Below, one piece after another: positions 43,936 through 52,872 of a stretch of DNA of 64,000 nucleotides (positions are counted from its first letter, which is position 1; every line of letters starts with the position of its first letter). The translations under genes and the position numbers were made by a program. The DNA is from an uncultured Clostridia bacterium (GTDB lineage: Bacteria; Bacillota; Clostridia; TANB77; CAG-508): assembly GCA_947631915.1 (NCBI GenBank), contig CANRNC010000009.1:1-64000 (forward strand), read 5' to 3'. The notes beneath the pieces were generated by a model that did not search any database, was not told the DNA's origin, and saw only the letters and a program-made list of their open reading frames with translations.

Positions 43936-44895
43936 ATGAAACGTAAATTAAAGAAAGAAGTAAGGCTACTTATAATACTAATGCTTATTATACTTATTAC
44001 AATTTTATTAGCTACATATATATTTACACAAAAAACAATAGGTGAAGACGATACATTAAATAATAATCTTAATACTAATGTAAACGAAAACATATCAAAA
44101 AAAGAAGAAGATGATGTAATAAGAGTTATAATTGATGAACCACAAAATGAAGAAAATAATAGTAATCAACAAGATGAAAATGTGAATCAGAACAACAATG
44201 AGAATAATTCGGATACTGAAAACAAAAACAATACTGAAAATAAAGATGACACAGTGAACAATAAAAAAGAAACATATTATATAAAAATTAATAATAAAGC
44301 TAATGTAGTAACTGTTTATAAAAAAGATTCAAAAGGAAAGTATACAGTACCTGTAAAGGCAATGCTTTGTTCAGTAGGAACAGCAACTCCTACGTCAGGT
44401 GTATATAAAACATCAGATAAATATAAATGGAGACTACTACAAGGAAATGTATATGGACAATATGCAGTAAGGATTACAGGACATATATTATTCCATTCAG
44501 TTCCATATGAGAAACAAGCAAAAGACACACTAGAATGGTGGGAGTATGATAAACTTGGAACAGATGCATCTTTAGGATGTGTAAGACTTACAGTAGAAGA
44601 TGCTAAATGGATATATGACAATTGTGCAAAAGGTACACAAGTGGAATTTTACTCATCTTCTAACCCAGGACCACTTGGAAAGCCTGTGGCAAAAAAGATT
44701 TCATCTTATGACCAAAGTTTAAAAAATTGGGATCCAACAGATCCAGACTCTAAAAATCCTTGGAATACATATGTAGAAACATCTACAGAGCCAGAAATAT
44801 CACAAAAAGAAGAAGTAACAACTTCTGATAAACCATTAAATGTAGAAAATAATACAAACACAGTTGATACAAACAATGCTTTAAATAATGTTTAA
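43936..44895 (+). CDS. membrane-anchored L,D-transpeptidase
   Basis: The product is 319 aa. It has a membrane anchor (about 10-31), an Asn/Asp/Glu-rich spacer (about 38-112), and a YkuD domain (about 114-236). The active site is GHILFHSVPY with His183/His187, and SLGCVRLT with Cys215. This enzyme makes 3-3 cross-links or attaches groups to peptidoglycan outside the membrane. A polar C-terminal tail (about 245-319) is of low complexity. ATG 43936 follows AGGAAGG. This and the cytosolic-looking enzyme at 2394 give two YkuD-domain proteins in the window. Confidence 0.92.
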   Translation: MKRKLKKEVRLLIILMLIILITILLATYIFTQKTIGEDDTLNNNLNTNVNENISKKEEDDVIRVIIDEPQNEENNSNQQDENVNQNNNENNSDTENKNNTENKDDTVNNKKETYYIKINNKANVVTVYKKDSKGKYTVPVKAMLCSVGTATPTSGVYKTSDKYKWRLLQGNVYGQYAVRITGHILFHSVPYEKQAKDTLEWWEYDKLGTDASLGCVRLTVEDAKWIYDNCAKGTQVEFYSSSNPGPLGKPVAKKISSYDQSLKNWDPTDPDSKNPWNTYVETSTEPEISQKEEVTTSDKPLNVENNTNTVDTNNALNNV

Positions 44896-44897
44896 TC

Positions 44898-44923
44898 TGT
44901 AGGGACGAGTATTACTCGTCCTA
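44898..44923. repeat. palindromic element, diverged single hairpin
   Basis: TGTAGGGACGAGT, ATT, then ACTCGTCC, followed by TAATTTTT. The TGTAGGG edge is shared with the dispersed repeat but the stem differs. It can act as terminator for the L,D-transpeptidase. Confidence 0.65.
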
Positions 44924-44984
44924 ATTTTTATATTAAAAAAATAATTAGGTATGCTGTAAATACGTATAAAATGGTGTGAAACGC

Positions 44985-45013
44985 TTGATATTTTTCTTTT
45001 TGTATAGTAAAAT
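44985..45013 (+). promoter_or_regulatory. predicted promoter for valS
   Basis: TTGATA (44985-44990), 17 bp, TAAAAT (45008-45013), 34 bp before the valS start. The leader is too short for a T-box. Confidence 0.6.
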
Positions 45014-45047
45014 ATTATACATACCATAAAAAAGGAATGATAAGAAT

Positions 45048-47687
45048 ATGGAAAAAATACATAGATTAAACGATAAATATAATCCGAAAGATTTTGAAGA
45101 AAAACTATATAATGAATGGGAACAAAAAGGGTATTTTAAACCAAGTGGAGACAAATCAAAGGAGAGTTATTCTATAGTCATGCCACCACCAAATGTAACA
45201 GGTAAATTACATATGGGGCATGCTTTAGATGGAACAATTCAAGATTTATTAATTAGATATAAAAGAATGCAAGGATATAATACTTTATGGCTTCCAGGTA
45301 CAGACCATTCAGCACTTTCAACAGAAGCAAAAATCGTAGAACAGATGAAAAAAGAAGGATTAAAAAAATCTGATTTAGGAAGAGAAAAATTTTTGGAAAG
45401 AGCATGGAAATGGACAGAACTTTATGGAGGAACTATTGTATCACAACAAAGAAAATTAGGATGTTCTTGTGATTGGTCTCGTTCAAGATTTACAATGGAC
45501 GAAGGACTTTCAAAAGCAGTTTATGAAGCCTTTAATAGGTTATATAATAGAGGATTAATCTATAAAGGAAAAAGAATGATAAACTATTGTCCAGGATGTC
45601 ATACATCTATTTCAGATGCAGAAATAGAATATAATGAAGAAACTTCACACTTATGGCATATAAAATATCCAATGGTTGGAGAAGATGGATATATTGTAGT
45701 TGCTACTACTAGACCAGAAACTATGTTAGGAGATACAGCAGTTACAGTTAATCCAAAAGATGATAGATATAAAGACATTATTGGTAAGAGAGTAAAACTT
45801 CCAATAGTAGGTAGAGAGATTCCTATAATTGCAGATAGGTTTGTCGAAATGGAATTTGGTACAGGATGCGTTAAAGTAACTCCTGCACATGATATTAATG
45901 ATTATCAAGCTGGACTAGATCATAATTTGGAAATAATAGAAGTATTTGATGAAGACTTAAAAATGAAAGATATAGTACCAGAATATGAAGGTATGGATAT
46001 CTATGAAGCAAGAAAATTAATAGTTGAAAGACTAGAAAAAGAAGGATATTTGGTAAAAACAGAAGATTATACGCATAATGTAGCAAAATGTGATAGATGT
46101 AAGTCAACTATCGAGCCAAGAATTTCAGAGCAATGGTTTGTAAAGATGGATGAACTTGCTAAACCTGCTATTAAAGCAGTCGAAGAAAGAAAAGTTAGAT
46201 TCGTACCTAAAAAATATGAAACAACTTATTATAATTGGATGAAGAATATTAAAGATTGGTGTATATCACGTCAAATTTGGTGGGGACATCAAATTCCAGC
46301 ATATTATTGCGATAAATGTGGAGAAATAACAGTTTCAAGTACAATGCCAGAAAAATGTAGTAAGTGTGGGCATGACAGATTAACACAGGATCCAGATACA
46401 CTAGATACTTGGTTTAGTTCAGCATTATGGCCATTTTCAACAATGGGGTGGCCAAATACAGAAGCAGAAGATTTAAAGACATTTTTCCCAACAAACACAT
46501 TAGTTACTGGATATGACATTATTCAAGCATGGGTATCAAGAATGATTTATTCATCACTTGCATACACAGGAGAAAAACCATTTGATGATGTTTTAATTCA
46601 TGGAATAGTAAGAGATGCTCAAGGAAGAAAAATGTCAAAATCTTTAGGAAACGGCATTGATCCATTAGAAATAGTAGAACAATACAGTACAGATGCCTTA
46701 AGATTTTCACTAATTATGGGTATTACAGCAGGAAATGATATTAGATATGTACCTGAAAAGCTAGAATCTGCAAAGAATTTCGCAAATAAATTATGGAATG
46801 CCTCTAAATTTGCTTTAATGAATTTAGATGATTATAACGGAGAAAAGGTTAATACAACTGAACTTTGTGCAGAAGATAAATGGATAATATCTAAACTAAA
46901 CACTCTAGTAAAAGAAGTAACAATTAATTTAGATAATTATGATTTAGGAGTTGCTGTAGCCAAGATATACGACTTTATATGGAATGAATTCTGTGACTGG
47001 TACATTGAAATAGTCAAAACTCGTTTATATGATAAAGAAGGAGCAACAAGAAAATCTGCACAATATACTATTAATAAAGTCTTATGCGATGTATTAAAAT
47101 TATTACATCCAATAATGCCATTCATTACAGAAGAAATTTATACAAAATTATATAATGATGATGAAAGCATAATGATTTCTTCATGGCCAGAATATGATGA
47201 AAAATTCAATTTCCCAAAAGAAGAAAAAGAAATTGAAAAATTAAAAGATATAATAGTAAGTATAAGAAATTTAAGAGCTAACATGAATGTAGCGAATAGC
47301 AAAAAAACAAAATTAATTTTTGTAACAACAAAATATGCAGAATGTATAAAAGAAGGATCAGAATTTTTAAAGAAAATGGGATACGCTGAAGAAATACAAA
47401 TACAAGCAGACAAAACAGGTATATCTAACAATGCATTATCAATATTAACAGATGGAATTGAAGTATATATTCCGGTAGAGGAACTTGTTAATATTGAAGA
47501 AGAAAAAAAGAGATTAGAAATAGAGAAACAAAAGGTAGAAAGTGAAATAGAAAGAGCAAGTAAAATGTTATCAAATCCAGGATTTGTTAATAAGGCACCT
47601 GAAAGTAAGATAAATGAGGAAAAAGCAAAATTAGAGAAATACAAAGAAATGTTGAAAAACATAGAAGATAGAATTAGCAATATGTAA
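45048..47687 (+). CDS. valS: valyl-tRNA synthetase
   Basis: The product is 879 aa, the expected length. The class I signatures are present: PPPNVTGKLHMGHA with HMGH at 55-58, and KMSKS near residue 528-532. The editing domain (VATTRPETMLGDTAV, about 222-236), zinc-ribbon-like Cys pairs (CPGCH; CDKCGE and CSKCGH) and the ALWPFST catalytic region follow. A C-terminal coiled coil (about 810-879) contacts tRNA, as in other ValRS. It attaches valine to tRNA-Val and hydrolyses mischarged threonine. Start ATG 45048 follows AAAGGAATG. A promoter lies directly upstream. Confidence 0.98.
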   Translation: MEKIHRLNDKYNPKDFEEKLYNEWEQKGYFKPSGDKSKESYSIVMPPPNVTGKLHMGHALDGTIQDLLIRYKRMQGYNTLWLPGTDHSALSTEAKIVEQMKKEGLKKSDLGREKFLERAWKWTELYGGTIVSQQRKLGCSCDWSRSRFTMDEGLSKAVYEAFNRLYNRGLIYKGKRMINYCPGCHTSISDAEIEYNEETSHLWHIKYPMVGEDGYIVVATTRPETMLGDTAVTVNPKDDRYKDIIGKRVKLPIVGREIPIIADRFVEMEFGTGCVKVTPAHDINDYQAGLDHNLEIIEVFDEDLKMKDIVPEYEGMDIYEARKLIVERLEKEGYLVKTEDYTHNVAKCDRCKSTIEPRISEQWFVKMDELAKPAIKAVEERKVRFVPKKYETTYYNWMKNIKDWCISRQIWWGHQIPAYYCDKCGEITVSSTMPEKCSKCGHDRLTQDPDTLDTWFSSALWPFSTMGWPNTEAEDLKTFFPTNTLVTGYDIIQAWVSRMIYSSLAYTGEKPFDDVLIHGIVRDAQGRKMSKSLGNGIDPLEIVEQYSTDALRFSLIMGITAGNDIRYVPEKLESAKNFANKLWNASKFALMNLDDYNGEKVNTTELCAEDKWIISKLNTLVKEVTINLDNYDLGVAVAKIYDFIWNEFCDWYIEIVKTRLYDKEGATRKSAQYTINKVLCDVLKLLHPIMPFITEEIYTKLYNDDESIMISSWPEYDEKFNFPKEEKEIEKLKDIIVSIRNLRANMNVANSKKTKLIFVTTKYAECIKEGSEFLKKMGYAEEIQIQADKTGISNNALSILTDGIEVYIPVEELVNIEEEKKRLEIEKQKVESEIERASKMLSNPGFVNKAPESKINEEKAKLEKYKEMLKNIEDRISNM

Positions 47688-47712
47688 TTATATATGAAAT
47701 ATTATAATCACA

Positions 47713-47733
47713 GGGGCACATTGAAATGTGCCC
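47713..47733. repeat. dispersed palindromic element, single hairpin
   Basis: GGGGCACATT, G, then AATGTGCCC with T-rich sequence behind. It follows valS and can terminate it. Confidence 0.8.
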
Positions 47734-47748
47734 TTTATCTTATATATG

Positions 47749-47982
47749 CTATTCTATTTTTCTATCACGCATATTATTATTTCCACATAGCTTTTCATAC
47801 TCTTTGCATTTAATTTTATATTCCATTTGCATAGCCATATATCTATAGTACATATATGCTTGCTCATATTGCATCATAGGATTAAAAGCTGGATTATACA
47901 TATCTCCATTCATCATATTAGGATCAAAGTTCATATTGTCATAAGGTGAGCAATTATTAAAATCAAAATTATTTTTATCCAT
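47749..47982 (-). CDS. Asn/Met/Tyr-rich small protein
   Basis: I start at ATG 47982 (MDKNNFDFNNCSPYDN), 77 aa, because GGAGG lies four bases upstream. The first 40 residues are rich in Asn, Met, Pro and Tyr (FDPNMMNGDMYNPAFNPMMQYEQ), and the second half is a charged helix (YMYYRYMAMQMEYKIKCKEYEKL). There is no membrane segment. The composition resembles small spore-coat-associated proteins of clostridia, but I do not recognise the family. It is convergent with valS. Confidence 0.6.
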   Translation of the reverse strand: MDKNNFDFNNCSPYDNMNFDPNMMNGDMYNPAFNPMMQYEQAYMYYRYMAMQMEYKIKCKEYEKLCGNNNMRDRKIE

Positions 47983-48236
47983 ATAACCTCCATTCAATAT
48001 AATAATATTAAGCGAATAAAAAAATATGCAAAGTATAAAAACTATAATGATTTATATAATCATTATAATTTAAAAAGTAATAAACCGAAGTATAAAGCAA
48101 TTGAAGGTATACAAATGGATAATGCAGAGGTAAAATAAATGTCAATAGTGATGATAGAAAAGAATTCTTTTTTATTATCATAAAAAAGAATTAAAAGGAA
48201 TATATTTTACTAGAATTATTATAAAGGAGATTAAAA

Positions 48237-48602
48237 ATGAACAGCTATATAATTAGAATTTCTACTGGAATTGCTATTTCTATTTTATTAACATTAGTAT
48301 TATTATTTATATTTTCCATTATTTTAGCAAATACTAATATTAGTGAAGAAACTATTGTTCCAGTAATAATAGGAATAACAGGTGTAAGTATATTATCAGG
48401 AAGTTCAATATCAACATCAAAAATAAAAAGAAAAGGAATAGTTAATGGGATGATAGTAGGAGGAGCCTATATATTTATATTATATTTTATTTCAAGTATA
48501 TTGAATACGGGATTTAGTTTAAATACATATACAATCATTATGATGATAATAGGAATACTGGCAGGAGCAATAGGAGGAATTGTTGGGGTAAATTTAAAAT
48601 GA
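48237..48602 (+). CDS. four-helix membrane protein, TIGR04086/YrzE-like
   Basis: The product is 121 aa, starting at ATG 48237 behind AAAGGAG. Four hydrophobic helices are visible: about 8-31, 40-57, 66-90 and 98-119. The repeated glycine pattern (VPVIIGITGVSILSGSSIS, KGIVNGMIVGGAYI, IIGILAGAIGGIVGV) matches the TIGR04086 membrane family of Firmicutes. No function is established. It is monocistronic with a strong terminator shared with the convergent XRE gene. Confidence 0.8.
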   Translation: MNSYIIRISTGIAISILLTLVLLFIFSIILANTNISEETIVPVIIGITGVSILSGSSISTSKIKRKGIVNGMIVGGAYIFILYFISSILNTGFSLNTYTIIMMIIGILAGAIGGIVGVNLK

Positions 48603-48609
48603 ATATATA

Positions 48610-48650
48610 AAAAAAGAATCAATAGCATTTTATGCTATTGATTCTTTTTT
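48610..48650. terminator. bidirectional terminator
   Basis: AAAAAAGAATCAATAGCA and TGCTATTGATTCTTTTTT form an 18-bp stem, with T runs on both strands. Confidence 0.9.
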
Positions 48651-48651
48651 A

Positions 48652-48975
48652 CTAACTTTCTGAAATAATATTTGCAATCTTATAAATAAGACGTTGCTTT
48701 TCAGGAGAACAATTTTTCAATAAATCGCTCAAATCATTATTTAAGTAGTTTTCTGAATCATCAGAAACACCAGATAGAATTTCAGATTCGGATACATCTA
48801 AAAGTTTACAAAGCTCACTTAAACGTCTTAAATTTACTTTTGTAGTTCCTGTTTCAATTCTACTTAAATATGCAATGGAAATATTTAAAGACTCTGCTAA
48901 ATTATCTTGAGTTAGTCCTTTTGCTAATCTTGCTTTTTTTAAGCGTTCACCAATAAGATTATAATCTACAGCCAT
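48652..48975 (-). CDS. XRE-family transcriptional regulator
   Basis: I start at ATG 48975 (MAVDYNLIGERLKKA), 107 aa, with GGGGG eight bases upstream; the frame extends 26 codons further back but those residues are not family-like. Helix-turn-helix at about 8-62: IGERLKKARLAKGLTQDNLAESLNISIAYLSRIETG. A short C-terminal tail (about 75-107) ends CSPEKQRLIYKIANIISES, typical of small clostridial XRE proteins. The divergent inverted repeat at 49106-49142 is a candidate operator for this protein. Confidence 0.9.
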   Translation of the reverse strand: MAVDYNLIGERLKKARLAKGLTQDNLAESLNISIAYLSRIETGTTKVNLRRLSELCKLLDVSESEILSGVSDDSENYLNNDLSDLLKNCSPEKQRLIYKIANIISES

Positions 48976-49105
48976 AATAAAAAGCCCCCATTCAAATAAA
49001 CTTGCTCCCAAATAGAAATTAAATAAAAAGTTCTCTAACAGTAAATATAACATGTTAAAAAATGAGTTAAAAGAAACTTAACAGTTAATATTTACAAAAG
49101 ACACA

Positions 49106-49142
49106 TGTAATATTATTTCAAAAAAATCAACATAATATTACA
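49106..49142. promoter_or_regulatory. inverted repeat between the divergent XRE gene and rsmD
   Basis: TGTAATATTA (49106-49115) and TAATATTACA (49133-49142) are perfect inverted half-sites separated by 17 bp. The centres are 27 bp apart. They lie upstream of the rsmD promoter and of the XRE gene, so they may be bound by the XRE protein. Confidence 0.5.
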
Positions 49143-49179
49143 GAAGTGTTAAATTTTTATTACAATTTAGTAAATCCTA

Positions 49180-49207
49180 TTGACTTATAGCGGAAAATAA
49201 ATAAAAT
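49180..49207 (+). promoter_or_regulatory. predicted promoter for rsmD
   Basis: TTGACT (49180-49185), 16 bp, TAAAAT (49202-49207), 40 bp before the start codon. Confidence 0.5.
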
Positions 49208-49247
49208 ATATACATAGGAAATAATCTCTATAAAAAGGAGAAACAAT

Positions 49248-49808
49248 TTGAGGATTATAAGTGGAAAGGCAAAAGGAACAAAATTAAACACATTAGAAGG
49301 ATTAGAGACTAGACCTACTCTAGATAGAATAAAAGAGTCATTATTTAATATATTACAAAATAAAGTTTACAATGCTAGAGTTTTAGATTTGTTTGCTGGT
49401 AGTGGAGCACTTGGGTTGGAAACACTTAGTAGAGGAGCAAAAGAAGCAATATTATGTGATAACTCATGCAAGGCAATTAAAATTATTGAGGAAAACGTGA
49501 AGAAAACTCACTTTGAGGGACAAGCAAAGATTTTAAGAAATGATTACAAAAAAGTTTTAAATATATTAAAAAATGAAGAATTTGATATAATATTTTTAGA
49601 TCCGCCATATGAATCTGGATTTGACATTAAAGCACTAAATGATATAATAGATTATAGTATGTTATCTGAAGAGGGGGTAATAATCCTTGAAACAGATCAT
49701 ACACAGGAAAAACAAGAGATATTAAAGAAATTGGACATAAATGTATATGATTTAAGAAACTATGGTAGAGTTAGTTTATTTTTCTTAAATCGAAAGGAGA
49801 AAAATTAA
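49248..49808 (+). CDS. rsmD: 16S rRNA (guanine966-N2)-methyltransferase
   Basis: The product is 186 aa, starting with TTG 49248 behind AAAGGAG. The N-terminus MRIISGKAKGTKLNTLEG, RPTLDRIKESLFNIL, SAM-binding LDLFAGSGALGLETLSRG and catalytic LDPPYESG (about 121-128) are all RsmD signatures. It methylates G966 in 16S rRNA. In most Firmicutes coaD follows. Here a coiled-coil gene follows at once (0 bp gap) and no coaD is visible in the window. Confidence 0.96.
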   Translation: MRIISGKAKGTKLNTLEGLETRPTLDRIKESLFNILQNKVYNARVLDLFAGSGALGLETLSRGAKEAILCDNSCKAIKIIEENVKKTHFEGQAKILRNDYKKVLNILKNEEFDIIFLDPPYESGFDIKALNDIIDYSMLSEEGVIILETDHTQEKQEILKKLDINVYDLRNYGRVSLFFLNRKEKN

Positions 49809-50246
49809 ATGGAAATTTTTACATTATTAGAAGCTTTAGAGGAACTAATGGATGAAAGCAGATCTATTCCACTTACAGGCAAAGTATTGATCGATAAAGA
49901 AGAAGTTTTAGATTTGATTAAGGAAATAAGGTTAAAGCTACCAGAAGAATTAAAACAAGCAAAATGGGTTAAAGAGGAAAGAACTAGAATTTTAGTAGAA
50001 GCTCAAAAAGAAGCAGATGGAGTAATAAAAGAAGCAGAAAATAGAATAATTGCTATGGTAGATGAAAATGAGATAACAAGAAAAGCATATGAGCAAAAAA
50101 ATGAAATTATACAAACAGCTAATGAAATGGCAAGAGAAATTTCAAATGGAACAAAAGAACATGCAGATGCAATTCTAGAAAGAATAGAAAATGTATTGCT
50201 AGATACACTAAAGACAATTCAAAACAATAGAAAAGAGTTAAAATAG
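49809..50246 (+). CDS. coiled-coil protein next to rsmD, function unknown
   Basis: The product is 145 aa. It begins with a conserved-looking N-terminus MEIFTLLEALEELMDESRSIPLTGKVLIDKEEVLDLI, continues with a long coiled coil (about 45-135) of the DivIVA/ATP-synthase-b-like type (AKWVKEERTRILVEAQKEADGVIKEAENRI), and ends EMAREISNGTKEHADAILERIENVL. Such proteins are often annotated only as ATPase-like and occur beside rsmD/coaD in clostridia. ATG 49809 begins directly after the rsmD stop. A role in cell pole or division scaffolding is conceivable but unsupported. Confidence 0.75.
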   Translation: MEIFTLLEALEELMDESRSIPLTGKVLIDKEEVLDLIKEIRLKLPEELKQAKWVKEERTRILVEAQKEADGVIKEAENRIIAMVDENEITRKAYEQKNEIIQTANEMAREISNGTKEHADAILERIENVLLDTLKTIQNNRKELK

Positions 50247-50263
50247 AATTTGAATTGTACTGG

Positions 50264-50283
50264 GGCAGGGGAGCACCCCTGCC
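50264..50283. repeat. palindromic hairpin, related repeat family
   Basis: GGCAGGGG, AGC, then an ACCCCTGCC arm. It is G/C-rich and stands in the same intergenic role as the GGGCAC repeats, but the stem sequence differs. It can terminate the rsmD operon. Confidence 0.6.
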
Positions 50284-50321
50284 TTTATTAATTAAAAACT
50301 TTTATGAAAGAGGAATGAAAA

Positions 50322-52820
50322 ATGGCAAAAAGAGGAAGAAAAAGAAAAACAACTTCAAATGCAGGAAACAAGACTACAACTAAAAGAAGCAATACTACAA
50401 AAAGAAGAAAAATAGATAGAAATCTTCAATTTTTTGTAATAATGATAATAAGTGTATTACTTGCAATTCTTATTTATGGCAAGTCAGGATTTATAGGCAA
50501 AAATTTAAGTCCAATGCTTGGCGGACTAATGGGTATAATAAAATACATAGTACCAATAGGAACTTTTATAATTGGAATAACAATATTAAAAGAAGATAAA
50601 GACTATTTAAAGTCTAAATTAATTCAATATACTATAGTAATAATGTGCATATGTTCATTAATGACTATGGTTCAAATATATTGTCAGGAATTGAATATCG
50701 ATGATGATTTGTCAGATATAATAGATTTAGCTTATAATCAAGGAACTCAAAATGAAGGTGGAGGAATTATCGGAGTATTAATTGCTTACCCATTAAGCAA
50801 ATTATTAAGTCCATTAGGTGCAACAGTAGTATCTGGTGGTATGGCTATAATATTAATGATCTTTACTTTTGGAATCAAGCCAGCTGAACTGGTAGATGCA
50901 ATAGTTAATGCATTAAGAGGTCAAGAAGATGAGGAAGATGTTGAGGAAGACGACGAGGAGACAATTGAGGACAAAGAAGAAATGCAAAGACAAATGATGA
51001 TGAAAATGAAGACAGAAAAGAAAGAAAAAAATAAGAAGAAACCAATGAATCAAGTTAGCAAAGAAATTGCAGCTATTCAGGCTGAAATGGATTCTTTAGA
51101 ACAACAAATAAACATAAATAATTTAGGAGAAGATGAAGAAGAAATTGAAGAAGATGTAAAGGAGAAACATCACAATATTTCATTACCATTTGTAAATAAA
51201 AAAGAAGAAAAGAAACCAAATCCAGATGTTATAGAAGCAAACTTATTCAAGGAGACTCAAGAAGAAAAAGAAGAAAAAACAAAACAAATACTACAATTAG
51301 AACATACACAAGTCGTTGAGGATGAAAACTATGAATTCCCACCTATTGCAATACTTGAACAAGGAGAAACTAAACAATTTAAAGGTGGAAAAAGAACTAT
51401 TACAGAAAATGCAACAAAGTTGCAAAAGACTTTATTTAGTTTTGGTGTATCAGCCAAAGTAGAGAATGTCTCAGTAGGACCTGCTATAACAAGATATGAA
51501 TTAAAACCAGCAGAAGGTGTGAGAGTAAATAAAATAGCAAATTTAGCAGATGACATTGCCTTAAATCTAGCTGCACCAAGCATAAGAATAGAGGCACCAA
51601 TACCAGGAAAACAAGCCGTAGGTATAGAAATTCCAAATGTGGAAACAGAAGTAGTACATTTAAGAGATGTTATAGATTCAGAAGAATTTGTTACATCAAG
51701 TTCTAAAATATCTGTAGGATTAGGAAAAGATGTAAGTGGGCAAAGAGTAATTGCAGACATAGCAAAAATGCCACATTTATTAGTAGCAGGTAGTACAGGT
51801 TCTGGAAAGAGTGTGTGCGTTAACACATTGATAACAAGTATTATATATAAAGCGAAACCAAGTGAAGTAAAACTTGTAATGGTCGATCCAAAAATAGTTG
51901 AACTTTCAGTATACAATGGAATACCACACTTATTAATACCTGTTGTTACAGACCCAAGAAAAGCAGCAGGAGCATTAGCGTGGGCAGTTCAAGAAATGGA
52001 AGATAGATACTCTAAATTTGCTTCTAAAGGTGTTAGAGATCTAAAAGGATATAACCAAGAATTAATTAATGAAGCGGGTAGTCCAGAAGAAGCAGTTGGA
52101 AAATTACCACAAATAGTAATAATTATAGACGAGTTGGCTGACTTAATGATGGTTGCTGCAAAAGATGTTGAGGACGCAATATGTAGATTAGCACAAAAAG
52201 CAAGAGCCGCAGGAATGCATTTAGTAATAGCGACACAAAGACCATCAGTTGATGTAATTACAGGGTTAATTAAGGCAAATGTTCCATCAAGAATTGCATT
52301 TGCAGTTTCTTCTCAAGTTGATTCAAGAACAATATTAGACATGGCAGGAGCAGAAAAACTTTTAGGAAAAGGAGATATGTTATTTTATCCTACAGGAATT
52401 CCGAAACCTATAAGAGTTCAAGGGGCTTACGTTTCAGATAAGGAAGTAGAAAAGATAGTAAGTTTCTTAAAGAAAGATGGAGAAGCTACATATAATGACG
52501 AGATAATGGAGAAAATAGAAAAGGCAAATATATCAGATAAAGATAAAGCTATGTTAGAGGAAGAAGAATGTGATGATACAGACCCATTTTTAAATGATGC
52601 AATAGAAGCGGTTATAGATATGGGACAAGCATCAGCGTCAGCAATACAAAGAAAATTTAAGGTAGGATATGCTAGAGCAGGTAGAATTATTGACCAAATG
52701 GAAGAAAGAGGAATTATTTCAGGATATCAAGGTAGTAAACCAAGAGAAGTTCTGATGACAAGAGCAAGATGGGAAGAATTAAAGATGATGCCTGATAAAA
52801 ATGAGGAAACAGAAGAGTAG
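50322..52820 (+). CDS. DNA translocase FtsK/SpoIIIE
   Basis: The product is 832 aa. A basic N-terminal tail (1-38) is followed by about four membrane helices (40-190), then an acidic and Lys/Glu-rich linker (about 205-330). The motor has the FtsK-alpha region, Walker [10 protein letters not shown] (about 490) and Walker [11 protein letters not shown] (about 600), and a C-terminal gamma winged helix (about 755-825, [24 protein letters not shown]). It pumps chromosomal DNA through the division or sporulation septum. ATG 50322 follows AGAGGAATG. The next gene starts 52 bp after its stop. Confidence 0.96.
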   Translation: MAKRGRKRKTTSNAGNKTTTKRSNTTKRRKIDRNLQFFVIMIISVLLAILIYGKSGFIGKNLSPMLGGLMGIIKYIVPIGTFIIGITILKEDKDYLKSKLIQYTIVIMCICSLMTMVQIYCQELNIDDDLSDIIDLAYNQGTQNEGGGIIGVLIAYPLSKLLSPLGATVVSGGMAIILMIFTFGIKPAELVDAIVNALRGQEDEEDVEEDDEETIEDKEEMQRQMMMKMKTEKKEKNKKKPMNQVSKEIAAIQAEMDSLEQQININNLGEDEEEIEEDVKEKHHNISLPFVNKKEEKKPNPDVIEANLFKETQEEKEEKTKQILQLEHTQVVEDENYEFPPIAILEQGETKQFKGGKRTITENATKLQKTLFSFGVSAKVENVSVGPAITRYELKPAEGVRVNKIANLADDIALNLAAPSIRIEAPIPGKQAVGIEIPNVETEVVHLRDVIDSEEFVTSSSKISVGLGKDVSGQRVIADIAKMPHLLVAGSTGSGKSVCVNTLITSIIYKAKPSEVKLVMVDPKIVELSVYNGIPHLLIPVVTDPRKAAGALAWAVQEMEDRYSKFASKGVRDLKGYNQELINEAGSPEEAVGKLPQIVIIIDELADLMMVAAKDVEDAICRLAQKARAAGMHLVIATQRPSVDVITGLIKANVPSRIAFAVSSQVDSRTILDMAGAEKLLGKGDMLFYPTGIPKPIRVQGAYVSDKEVEKIVSFLKKDGEATYNDEIMEKIEKANISDKDKAMLEEEECDDTDPFLNDAIEAVIDMGQASASAIQRKFKVGYARAGRIIDQMEERGIISGYQGSKPREVLMTRARWEELKMMPDKNEETEE

Positions 52821-52872
52821 AAATAAATATAAAAAATTACTATTATATAAAAAAAGCAAGGAGATGAATGCA

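Noticed and set aside
44896-45047. T-box or other riboswitch ahead of valS
   Set aside because: The leader after the predicted promoter is only about 30 bases and lacks a T-box sequence or specifier stem.
47998-48236. An open frame of about 55 codons without start codon (ending QMDNAEVK)
   Set aside because: It has no ATG with ribosome site and no recognisable similarity. It may be a relic but I cannot support a feature.
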